A stretch of 64,000 nt of DNA, from assembly GCA_035048485.1 (NCBI GenBank), contig CM068585.1, positions 18,160,501 to 18,224,500 of the forward strand. The letters are read 5' to 3'. Below the pieces are notes generated by a model that saw only the letters and a program-made list of their open reading frames with translations, ran no database searches and was not told the DNA's origin. Source of the stretch: Pteria penguin (Eukaryota > Mollusca > Bivalvia > Pterioida > Pteriidae). Below, in pieces: positions 51,205 through 61,204 of the stretch (its first letter is position 1; every line of letters begins with the position of its first letter). The position numbers and the translations under genes are program-made.

Positions 51205-51320
51205 TAGAAGAATAATCAGTCCATCATTTCGACAACTGATGTTTCTTCATTTATGCTTAGGTTAGAAATTTTGAAATGCAAAACATTTATTAAATGCAAA
51301 TTATTTGCAAAATATTTGTT
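51205..51320 (-). repeat. Dispersed repeat R2, diverged copy
   Basis: CATTTCGACAACTGATGTTT followed by CTTCATTTATGCTTAGG, close to the first exon of peptide gene 2. Confidence 0.5.
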
Positions 51321-51475
51321 AAAGTAAGAGATAGAACCTAATTGAAGACGGAGATATTTGTGAGGGAGAAATTCCTTCACAATATGAATAATTCTACAAG
51401 ATTGCACAGAGGAAATACTTATTTAAGATCAATTTCATTATCTTCCATGCACAGTAGTAACAAATGTAAATAATT

Positions 51476-51539
51476 ACTTACCCGGCTTATCAAGGATTAA
51501 CTTGACTGATATTCTATTCACACATGGACAGCCTTTATA
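51476..51539 (-). promoter_or_regulatory. TATA box and non-coding first exon of peptide gene 2
   Basis: TATAAAGG at 51539-51532 (minus strand), the same octamer as gene 3. A non-coding exon ends at 51482 with GTAAGT. The start site is inferred at about 51510. Confidence 0.6.
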
Positions 51540-51770
51540 CGTGCTTGTTTACCTGAGCACGTAAAAGGATGTTGTTGGCTTTGAGAATAATGCATCAAAT
51601 GATACTGTATCTGTCTACTGCATGTGATTAATCACATTATAATTCAAAACGATGACACATTGATAGTCATATAGGGTTAGAGTGATGAATACTTCTCATT
51701 TAATATCGGAAACAGATTTCCGAGAATAATGCAGATTGATATGTCGATGGTCAGAGACGGATCGAGTGCG

Positions 51771-51835
<65 letters not shown>

Positions 51836-51867
51836 AATCATCATCATCATCATTATTATCATTATCA
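51771..51867. repeat. (ATC)n microsatellite
   Basis: About 30 trinucleotide units with two interruptions. The poly-Met frame on the minus strand is an artefact. Confidence 0.97.
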
Positions 51868-52206
51868 ACAGTAGCAACAGTGTAGTAGTTTTTTTTTAAT
51901 TAACGAATCTACATGAACACCATTTAAAAGACCTCTGAACACTCTTATGCAATTCAGGAATGGAACTGGGTTCCTCTAATCATCAGTGGTGTGTCTAACC
52001 ACTACATCAATTACATGTATGTAATTGGCTAAAACATTTTTATTCATTTCGGTACTTTCATATTCGACTTGTGCGTGCCCTTTTCATGCATTTCATGGAG
52101 ATTGGGTTTTGAGTACGGAACTCAAGGAAATAAAAACTAGAAACTTTTTAATTAAGCTATTGTCTGTTGATTTCTTTATCATATGTTTAAGGTACAGTAA
52201 ACATTA

Positions 52207-52443
52207 TTATGAATTTTCGGCGATGCCTCCACCTATGCTACCTGTTCTACATCGACGCATACACAGCGAGTTTTGTGTAGAGCACCTTCTTCTACATCTC
52301 ATTTGAATTATACTGTTGAACCTACAGTTCCGTTTGCATCTCGATTCCTCCCTGTCACATCTCTTTCTACATCTTCGACGGTTGGCGTCAGCAAGTGAAA
52401 GTAACATCAGAGTAACCACAAAGACTATGATGAGAGACCTGGT
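52207..52443 (-). CDS. Secreted CX3C-type peptide 3, main exon
   Basis: Minus-strand exon after TTCCAATTTAG at phase 0; stop at 52207. With the tiny exon at 53235-53226 the product is about 80 residues: Met-Lys, signal core SLIIVFVVTLMLLSLA with likely cleavage after ADA, then an Arg-rich mature part with CX3C-X6-CX3C-X9-CX3C-X6-CX3C spacing and a Gly-rich tail. It is the closest relative of peptide 2: both have Asn-to-Arg-rich starts after the signal, the loop begins Arg-Phe, and the last pair reads CMRRC. The two genes are tandem duplicates about 2 kb apart. Confidence 0.8.
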   Translation of the reverse strand, partial: TRSLIIVFVVTLMLLSLADANRRRCRKRCDREESRCKRNCRFNSIIQMRCRRRCSTQNSLCMRRCRTGSIGGGIAENS

Positions 52444-52825
52444 CTAAATTGGAAATATATAGTGGTAATATCACAAAAAGAACACAATACATCGTGATAA
52501 ATACATTACTACGGTTCCTTCATTCAGCGAGGCAAATTACGTAGTGAATGTTATTATCACAAGGATATGAAATCAAACGCCTAAAGTCAAGATTACGCAA
52601 ATTTTACGGGCGATATTAAGGTCTGTGTAGAATTATCAGATATCATTGTCCGACATGTTGACTTCGCTATTCGGTTGTAGATGTTTTTATCGTTTAAATT
52701 GCAGTAGAATTCTTTTGCAATAATACAAGTCGCGACGTTTTACCAAATAAGACTACGGTATTATACCATCTACTGAATATCACTCGCAGTTTATAATGAC
52801 TCGACATATATAATGGTATCACGGC

Positions 52826-52910
52826 GGGTGTGACTTGTCGACAGGGGATGCTTACTCCTTCATGGCACCTGATCCCACATTGGAATTTTTTAGTGTCAGT
52901 GATTGTTGCT
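52826..52910 (-). repeat. Shared core motif copy in the intron of peptide gene 3
   Basis: GGCGGGTGTGACTTGTCGAC followed by AGGGGATGCTTACTCC and GGCACCTGATCCCAC, a third variant of the core found in R1 and in the Naiad lineage-1 tail. Confidence 0.65.
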
Positions 52911-53225
52911 ACTCGGTATCTTATAGTTGTTGTATATGATTATCTGAATGTGTTCTTAGTTTATAGTAGATAATGTTGTTTCCTGTTCATAAACAATAAA
53001 TGGCACTCAATTACATACAGCTAGTAATATTATAAAACAATAATACAATAATGATAATAATAATACAATGATATCTAAACACAACATATACTATTAATAC
53101 TAGCGCAACATTTAGATTCGATTTAGATTTGAAGAATAAGAGAAATACAACATTACTATTTCAATATAATTCAGTTTAGTCACAATAAGTTCTATTTGAA
53201 TTCTAATAATTTAACAAATACTTAC

Positions 53226-53235
53226 CTTCATGATT
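53226..53235 (-). CDS. 10-nt start-codon exon of peptide gene 3
   Basis: The minus strand reads TTCTGTATTGTAG, then AATCATGAAG, then GTAAGT. It encodes Met-Lys only and ends in phase 0. Confidence 0.75.
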
Positions 53236-53593
53236 CTACAATACAGAAATCTAAAGTGATACAGATATAAAACGTGTCATTTGTAAATTAAACACGTATT
53301 TCATGTTCAATAGAGCTTTACAGGTTTGAAAAGAAAACTAATGTAAGCATCATTATCTTATTTATCACGAAATTCAGAGACATAAAAACTTTAATAAAGA
53401 ATGGGAACAAGACTTCTATTGAAATCTTGCAAGTGAAAACACGTGTTATCAAATCTTAACTTTCGGAGAACATCAGTCTTTATGTTGATGTGAAATACAC
53501 AGGCATTTGGTCTTATTTAATAGTAGTGGAATATTATTCAAACGGAACTTTGAATTAAATTTAATGTAAACAAATTATCTAGAGTGATAAATA

Positions 53594-53655
53594 ACTTACC
53601 TATATCTGCAATTATGACAGTATTGATAGTGTTACACGCATTTCATACCTTTATA
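53594..53655 (-). promoter_or_regulatory. TATA box and non-coding first exon of peptide gene 3
   Basis: TATAAAGG at 53655-53648 (minus strand). A non-coding exon of about 25 nt ends at 53600 with GTAAGT. The start site is inferred at about 53625. Confidence 0.65.
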
Positions 53656-53699
53656 GTTATGTGTTAACAAAATGATGAAGAATACATTTCACTGAATAT

Positions 53700-54780
53700 G
53701 ACGGTACTATGCCATAGAATGCTATATTTGTCTATTGTGTAAGTGATTACTATCACTACTTATAATTGATATCATAATCATTTATTATTATGACAAATTA
53801 TCTGCAATAACAAAGCAAAATATCATTAATGCATGTATATTAAATACCCCTGTGTCGTGTTTGTTACTGTTTGATAACGACCTTCACCCACATACAGTCG
53901 AAACATGGACGCTGCAGATGGTGAAGGATGATTTCGCAAGGCACCACTTTATACGATTACAGGATGTAACATAAACAGAATGCTTCGATTAAAGTAAACA
54001 ACGAATAAACACCGATAAGAAAATATATATGTACATATTCAACGCATGCATAATGTACATGTTACATGGCATGTGTGAATTTGCAGCGGCTGATACGACA
54101 CACTAGTAGAATTTGTGAAAAATATGATTACATGGGTCGATTTGGTCTCAACACTTATGATATTAATATCTATAAGTGCTTCAAAATGAAAAAAAAATCC
54201 CAATTACATTATCTGCAAGTTCTTCTATGATCAATTATTACAAAAGTTAAGCAACCTTATTATATGCTTAAGAACTAAATATTTCAATAAGCACTAAAAT
54301 TCTCAAATTCTGAAGCTGAGATAGAGCAAATACTTATAAAGACGGGTAAAGTATTCTCCCAATAGCATGGCTTCTTACAGATGCTTATTATTTCAGTACG
54401 ACGCATTTGTGAAAAAAAAAAATAAATAAATAATAAAACAATGAAATATACTCCCTTGTGTGGCTGTTGATGCAGATTTTCATTTCACTTTCTTATTTCG
54501 GTTTGAGAATTTAATTCGCGGAGCATGGGAACTATTATGTATAATTTTGAATCATAAAACATAATTGAAGTTAGGTAAAGGTAATTTTGATCTATCAATT
54601 TGCTGTCTGTAAACGCAAACTAGAGTTGTCTACCGTGGATAAAATCTTTAAAATTAGGCAAATAATTAAAAATAATTACTTAGTTGAATATATAATTAAA
54701 TAATGAAAAATGTACATTGTATTTACAAATATTATAATACTTGTTTGTATATCATTGTACACATGAACGACATGAGCAAG
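53700..54780. other. No feature recognised
   Basis: AT-rich spacer upstream of peptide gene 3. No open frame or repeat from elsewhere in the window was seen. Confidence 0.4.
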
Positions 54781-54782
54781 AT

Positions 54783-55705
54783 TATAGCTCACTCAACTAT
54801 AGGAAACAGGATTTATCATCATAGCTCACTTAACTATAGGAAAAAGGATTTATCATCATAGCTCACTCAACTATAGGAAACAGGATTTATCATCATAGCT
54901 CACTCAACTATAGGAAAAAGGATTTATCATCATAGCTCACTCAACTATAGGAAACAGGATTTATCATCATAGCTCACTCAATTATAGGAAACAGGATTTA
55001 TCATCATAGCTCACTCAACTATAAGAAACAGGATTTATCATCATAGCTCACTCAACTATAGGAAACAGGATTTATCATCATAGCTCAATAAACTATAGGA
55101 AACAGGATTTATCGTCATAGCTCACTCAACTATAGAAAACAGGATTTATCATCATAGCTCACTCAACTATAGAAAACAGGATTTATCATCATAGCTCACT
55201 CAACTATAGAATACAGGATTTATCATCATAGCTCACTCAACTACAGGAAACAGGATTTATCATCATAGCTCACTCAACTATAGGAAACAGGATTTATCGT
55301 CATAGCTCACTCAACTATAGGAAACAGGATTTATCATCATAGCTCAATCAACTATAGGAAACAGGATTTATCATCATAGCTGAATCAACTATAGAAAACA
55401 GGATTTATCATCATAGCTCACTCAACTATAGGAAACAGGATTTATCATCATAGCTCACTCAACTATAGAAAACAGGATTTATCATCATAGCTCACTCAAC
55501 TATAGGAAACAGGATTTATCATCATAGCTCACTCAACTATAGGAAACCGAATTTATCATCATAGCTTACTCAACTATAGGAAACAGGATTTATCATTATA
55601 GCTCACTCAGCTATAGGAAACAGGATTTATCATCATAGCTCACTCAACTATAGAAAACAGGATTTATCATCATAGCTCACTCAACTATAGGAAACAGAAT
55701 TTATC
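54783..55705. repeat. 37-bp minisatellite, about 25 copies
   Basis: The unit contains TAGCTCACTCAACTATAGG, AAACAGGATT and TATCATCA. The copies differ at only one to three positions, so the array is young or homogenised. The period is not a multiple of three and no frame stays open. Confidence 0.95.
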
Positions 55706-55844
55706 CATCAGCGAATAGGACAGAGGCAATATTGATTACTTGTATAAAAGATATATCACAAAAAGGATTATTTGCAATATATATATAAATATATGCAATG
55801 ATACATGGAATACAAAACAATATGGCATCAGATAAGATCGAAGT

Positions 55845-57250
55845 AAACGATAAGCTGCGTGTTGGCATAATAAGTACACTAAATGATAAGCTGTATGTTG
55901 GCATAATAAGTAAACTAAATGATAAGCTGTATGTTGGCATAATAAGTACACTAAATGATAAGCTGTATGTTGGCATAATAAGTAAACTAAATGATAAGCT
56001 GTATGTTGGCATAATAAGTACACTAAATGATAAGCTGTATGTTGGCATAATAAGTACACTAAATGATAAGCTGTATGTTGGCATGATAAGTACACTAAAT
56101 GATAAGCTGCATGTTGGCATAATAAGTAAACTAAATGATAAGCTGTATGTTGGCATAATAAGTACACTAAATGATAAGCTGTATGTTGGCATAATAAGTA
56201 CACTAAATGATAAGCTGTATGTTGGCATAATAAGTACACTAAATGATAAGCTGCATGTTGGCATAATAAGTAAACTAAATGATAAGCTGTATGTTGGCAT
56301 AATAAGTACACTAAATGATAAGCTGTATGTTGGCATAATAAGTACACTAAATGATAAGCTGTATGTTGGCATAATAAGTACACTAAATGATAAGCTGTAT
56401 GTTGGCATGATAAGTACACTAAATGATAAGCTGCATGTTGGCATAATAAGTAAACTAAATGATAAGCTGTATGTTGGCATAATAAGTACACTAAATGATA
56501 AGCTGTATGTTGGCATAATAAGTACACTAAATGATAAGCTGTATGTTGGCATAATAAGTACACTAAATGATAAGCTGCCTGTTGGCATAATAAGTACACT
56601 AAATGATAAGCTGCATGTTGGCATAATAAGTACACTAAATGATAAGCTGCATGTTGGCATAATAAGTACACTAAATGATAAGCTGTATGTTGGCATAATA
56701 AGTACACTAAATGATAAGCTGCATGTTGGCATAATAAGTACACTAAATGATAAGCTGCATGTTGGCATAATAAGTACACTAAATGATAAGCTGTATGTTG
56801 GCATAATAAGTACACTAAATGATAAGCTGTATGTTGGCATAATAAGTACACTAAATGATAAGCTGTATGTTGGCATAATAAGTACACTAAATGATAAGCT
56901 GCCTGTTGGCATAATAAGTACACTAAATGATAAGCTGCATGTTGGCATAATAAGTACACTAAATGATAAGCTGCATGTTGGCATAATAAGTACACTAAAT
57001 GATAAGCTGTATGTTGGCATAATAAGTACATTAAATGATAAGCTGCATGTTGGCATAATAAGTACATTAAATGATAAGCTGCATGTTGGCATAATAAGTA
57101 CACTAAATGATAAGCTGCATGTTGGCATAATAAGTACACTAAATGATAAGCTGCATGTTGGCATAATAAGTAAACTAAATGATAAGCTGCATGTTGGCAT
57201 AATAAGTAAACTAGATGATAAGCTGCATGTTGGCATAATAACTACACTAA
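55845..57250. repeat. 36-bp minisatellite, about 39 copies, open in several frames
   Basis: The unit contains CTAAATGATAAGCTGTATGT and TGGCATAATAAGTACA. Because 36 is a multiple of three and the unit lacks stops in three of six frames, frames of 487 codons (plus) and 467 and 539 codons (minus) stay open. The plus frame would give a 12-residue repeat (NDKLYVGIISTL). There is no signal, splice context or codon bias to support a protein. Units 18-26 and 27-35 form a 324-bp higher-order duplication. Confidence 0.95.
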
Positions 57251-57660
57251 ACGTAATATAACAGTAACAGTAACAAATCTTCTGTAATTTCTTAGTTTCT
57301 TCTACACAAACATTTGGCATTTATTATATGGAAAAGTGATTGAATATATTTTGTGTGTACCTTTTATACATATCATTTTTCTGTGTTTTGTCTCTATCAT
57401 GTGTTTTCTTACATTTGAAAGTCTTAGTTTTTTAAATATATGTTTTACAAATAAGTCGAAAGCTGTTAGGTTTAAGCTGTATACTTTTCTTAGTGTCTTT
57501 TACATAGATACATGATAATAGTACATCCTACACTCATATGACACCAAAATAACCTTGACACAATAGGCTTCTAACAGTGATCATTCATATTTGATTTAGT
57601 AATGCAACATATGGCATTCAAATGTCATAAGTTTATGCCTATATTGTGATATATTACATT
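57251..57660. other. No feature recognised
   Basis: AT-rich sequence between the 36-bp array and the TATA box of peptide gene 4; probably holds its upstream promoter. Confidence 0.35.
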
Positions 57661-57668
57661 CAAAAGTG

Positions 57669-57739
57669 TATAAAAGCTCATTTTACTGACCATAATTATC
57701 TGCTAATACACAACTTTTGTTCACGGTATTCAGGTAAGC
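57669..57739 (+). promoter_or_regulatory. TATA box and non-coding first exon of peptide gene 4
   Basis: TATAAAAG at 57669-57676. A non-coding exon ends at 57733 (GGTATTCAG) before GTAAGC. The start is inferred near 57700. The layout matches genes 1-3. Confidence 0.6.
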
Positions 57740-58255
57740 AATGATATTTAGCTTTAATAGTAGATGTAATCCACAAACCATGAGATCATGTATTAATATT
57801 AATTTATATCTATATTTCAATAAATAATGACTTTCATTTATGCTCAAGACAAAAAAAATGTAGAAGCCTGAAATATAAGAAGAGCAAACTCATTATCAAA
57901 ACGAACTAAGTGGAAAAGGCCCCTCTCTCATTTAAGGGTAAAGCTATGAATGGGTTAAAAACTCCTTATTTTAGGAGAGTAGCTATACAATAACAATAAA
58001 CTAGAGTCAGTTACAGATACCCTGTAATTAAAACAAATACGGTTAAAGGAAAGATTCCTGATCTTAGGTGCCACATTTTATCACTGTGCTACGTTGCAGG
58101 TGGTTTAAATCAGTGACATCGTTTAAAATACTGTAATGCCAGAGCCGTTATCATCGTATATTCTTATTGTGAATAGTTGCAAGTCATCTTTAAATTTAGA
58201 TTATTATCAGGACTTTCAGTTCCGTTGCTTATTTTGCGAATTTATTCTATTTCAG

Positions 58256-58279
58256 TAGCTTTCTTTCATCATGATGAAG
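58256..58279 (+). CDS. 24-nt start-codon exon of peptide gene 4
   Basis: TTCTATTTCAG is followed by 24 nt ending ATGATGAAG and the donor GTTTGT. It encodes Met-Met-Lys (starting at 58271) or Met-Lys (58274) and ends in phase 0. It is longer than the 10-nt exons of genes 1-3 but has the same role. Confidence 0.65.
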
Positions 58280-58610
58280 GTTTGTTTTACATTTGTCAAC
58301 GTTACAATGTTACTATTCATTTTTAGAAAATTTCCTCTTAGATATAATTATTAATGGTCTATCTATCAATGTGTAAATTTTTTATGTTTTGCTTGGTTAA
58401 AGATAGTCATGGTGGAAGTTTTATGTAATTTATTTCATTTATTGTCAATATATCTGATCACGTATGCTTTGAGCTAAAAGAAACCATAGGAAAAATTTAT
58501 TAAACATAAAACATGTGTAAAGAAGTTGTAAATTTTGTAGATTTCTTTATTTACTGGGAGAAAAGACACTAATGTGAGATAAGTTTATAATTACATTGAT
58601 GTTGTTTCAG

Positions 58611-58808
58611 AGTAAAGTTCTGTTTGTTTTGGTGGTGTGTTCCCTCCTCCTGATATCCGTGTCTGCGATTAGCAGACGTGCGTGCCGTAAAGCTTGTAAC
58701 GCACAAGAAAACGTCTGTGTTGCTGGTTGCAAACCGAATGCTAGCAGATGCAAAGGCAAATGCGTGACTGCTAAACAGGATTGCCTCTCGAATTGTCGGA
58801 ACAATTAG
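58611..58808 (+). CDS. Secreted CX3C-type peptide 4, main exon
   Basis: Plus-strand exon after GATGTTGTTTCAG at phase 0; stop TAG at 58806-58808 and AATAAA at 58908-58913. With the tiny exon the product is about 68 residues: signal core VLFVLVVCSLLLISVSA, then eight cysteines spaced CX3C-X6-CX3C-X6-CX3C-X6-CX3C. The central loop is six residues where genes 1-3 have nine. It is also less Arg-rich, has no Gly-rich tail and lies on the opposite strand. It is a diverged paralogue. An Asn-Ala-Ser sequon falls in the central loop. Confidence 0.85.
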   Translation, partial: SKVLFVLVVCSLLLISVSAISRRACRKACNAQENVCVAGCKPNASRCKGKCVTAKQDCLSNCRNN

Positions 58809-58919
58809 CTGTTACGATCCCAAATGTCAGCACGTATGGCAAGAATTTTTAGATGTAATATTGCTGATTCTGTCATATTCTAATAAGAATATTTACAACT
58901 GAAGTTGAATAAAATGACC

Positions 58920-59550
58920 AAAAGAAAAAAAAAGTTTTGCATTTTATTTTCACAATTCTGTACGTGATTAATTATTTAAAGCCAGTTTGTTTTGCTTTAG
59001 GTGGGATCTGAAATGTAGATTAGTCAGATACTCATTCGGTTTTATAGTCTGAATTTCATGTCAGTTATACGGATGAAAGGTACATGCTGTAATACTGCAC
59101 AAAGTAAAATGGTATGATTTCAAACAGTGACTGGTATGTAAGTATGCAATTCTCAGAGGCGCAATAAAAATTGGATAAAAATGATAGACCCCTGGAATAA
59201 TCATTTGTGGGATTACACGCCATGGAGTTAAAACATGCTTTGTTGAGAGATCACACCCAGTATGATGCATTATTCAGGATTGAATAAACTAGTGAAGCTT
59301 GTAGTATAATGTAGTTAAAATTGTATGTCAACGCATCCATAGTTAGTAATAGCATAGAGATACATAGGTGAACATGTTGCAACATTCATGATTTTAGAGT
59401 GGTTTAACGATGCAAGATCTTCACTGCTACACACTAGCAGTGCAAATAAAGGCAACCATTGAAATGGTAGCGTAAAACCATGTATCTTATATTATTCAAA
59501 TTATATTTTATTATGTTTTTCATGATCACTAAAGAAAATTTTAATACAAA
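58920..59550. other. No feature recognised
   Basis: AT-rich sequence downstream of peptide gene 4. Short frames only. Confidence 0.4.
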
Positions 59551-59554
59551 ATGA

Positions 59555-59717
59555 GTTATTAAAGAGAAAACAGATGACATCTGACCAAGCTGTATGACAC
59601 AAATCTCCAAAAACATGTATATAAGATATAATAATAGTACAATATAAATGGGAAACAGCATTACAAAAGCATTCGATTGCACGGCAGTTATGCTACCGAC
59701 TTAGGACTGTCAATTAA
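59555..59717 (-). repeat. Diverged Naiad 3' tail
   Basis: Related to 7375-7540 and 49560-49700: GACCAAGCTGTATGACACAA, then CATTACAAAAGCATTCGATT and ACCGACTTAGGACTGTCAAT. It ends exactly where R1 copy 4 begins. Confidence 0.65.
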
Positions 59718-59900
59718 AGTAAAATACGAAAGTAACTGGTGTCAAATGACTATGGCACTAACAACAATGTACCACTGTGGACATTAACGGATCTCTGATG
59801 TTCAGACCAGGTGGTCGGGAGGAGTAAGCTTCTCATGTTTGGCTAGCCACACCCTCCGTGAATGTCCTTACATACAGATGAAACAAATATATTTCAGCAC
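59718..59900 (+). repeat. Dispersed repeat R1, copy 4, 3'-truncated
   Basis: Begins TAAAATACGAAAGTAACTGG and keeps the core (TTGGCTAGCCACACC). It breaks off after CATACAGATGAAACAA. Confidence 0.75.
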
Positions 59901-60614
59901 TACATGTACAGCGCTGTAACTTCTCAAACATATGCTCGTATTCTTGTTATAATTCACACCTATTACTATTGCACTTACATGGTAGCGGGACCTGCCTGAT
60001 GCAATGCACTGAAGTTTAGACATTCAATAAACCAACCCGAAATAGGGATTTTTTTCCCTTTTTACTTGCCATGTCTATCGTCATGTGGGACTTTGGTCTT
60101 TACTTTCTCAACTAGAAGACGGATCATTGGCGTAAGTTAAACCAAGTACCTTTCAGTTAAGTGACGAGCTTTTTACTGCCGAGCTTGTAAATAGCTCAAC
60201 GTGAATGGTTTGATTCAGTCTTCCCACCCTCTGTTAGATGTTTTGTTGTTGGGAAACATTCTATAAAATATACGTTCGTAATAGTTTCGCAGACATTGCT
60301 TAATTGACCGTATATTCGAGTTGGAAAATGACAAATTGGCTTTAAACAGGAAAAGCTTACTTCTCCATGGCACTTGAAATCAAATTAATGAAACAATCTC
60401 AGACCGATATCAACACATTTATTGCCAATAAAAGCTTAATATGCTATCAGAAGCTTTTCAGTTTTGCTACCCGTATCCGACATCTGAACACTTTAAATTT
60501 CAAGGTAACCTGACTTTGATAGTCGTAGATGATAAATTCTATCAATTTCATTTTAGCCTAGAATTGCCTCATAATCCTCTGGCCTTGGTCTCACTCATGA
60601 TCGTCGGGGTTCTA

Positions 60615-60705
60615 TTATATTATTTATATTCATGTATTGTTTAGCTCCATGGTGACTTCTGCCACATAATTGAGCCAGTAACTCCTCTTTTTTCCTTCAT
60701 GAATG
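60615..60705 (+). repeat. Naiad lineage-2 terminal tail piece
   Basis: TAGCTCCATGGTGACTTCTG through GAGCCAGTAACTCCTC and the T run, the last about 80 bp of the lineage-2 tail with nothing else of the element. Confidence 0.75.
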
Positions 60706-60739
60706 TTCAATATACGTTCCGTAAAATATTTGTTACTAG

Positions 60740-61040
60740 CATTAGTCTTTGTAATAAAATAGTAATTATTATAGCAAGCGGTGTTTGTGAAACACTAATG
60801 CCCCTGGCGGCACCAAAGTCCAAAAAGTTATTTTTAGCGTGAAGGTCATTGACAAGGTCAAAAGGTCATCGATCTTGGTGTTATTTGAAAGTGCTTTATC
60901 TGTTAAGTATTCATGTCAAATATGAAGTCTTAAATCTCTCACGGTTCAAAACTTATAACCAAGGTTAAAGTTGACGTCAGACAGACAAACAAACAAACAG
61001 ACGGGATCTATTGATCCAAGGGCATAATTATGTCTATCAT
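60740..61040 (+). repeat. Dispersed repeat with AAGGTCA motifs and a CAGA/CAAA end
   Basis: Contains GAAGGTCATTGACAAGGTCA and AAAAGGTCATCG, then CAGACAGACAAACAAACAGA and CCAAGGGCATAATTATG. This is the pattern of a dispersed repeat common in marine invertebrate genomes (from memory). It occurs once in the window. Confidence 0.5.
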
Positions 61041-61094
61041 GTGTATTTTTGACTGTTATGACTGTAAAGCGACTATTTGATAAACTAGACATGT

Positions 61095-61200
61095 TAATGG
61101 TAGATTGATAAAATCTTTCAGAAAATTCTATGAACTACACAAGGCTATGATAATAAAGCTTGATCTATGTTGAATGATATTTTGAATTAAGGAAGAAAGA
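61095..61200 (+). pseudogene. Very short Naiad C-terminal fragment
   Basis: The plus strand reads SFRKFYELHKAMI, a match to the LRKFYGRYETLI segment near the C-terminus of lineage 1, with stops. It is followed at once by an inverted lineage-2 tail. Confidence 0.55.
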
Positions 61201-61204
61201 AAAG

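Noticed and set aside
54783..57250. CRISPR-like array
   Set aside because: The units are continuous tandem repeats with no unique spacers, and the DNA is animal nuclear sequence.
55701..57320. Frames of 539, 487 and 467 codons as repeat proteins
   Set aside because: A 36-bp unit without stops gives open frames in several phases on both strands. No promoter, exon signals or composition favour one. Kept as a minisatellite.
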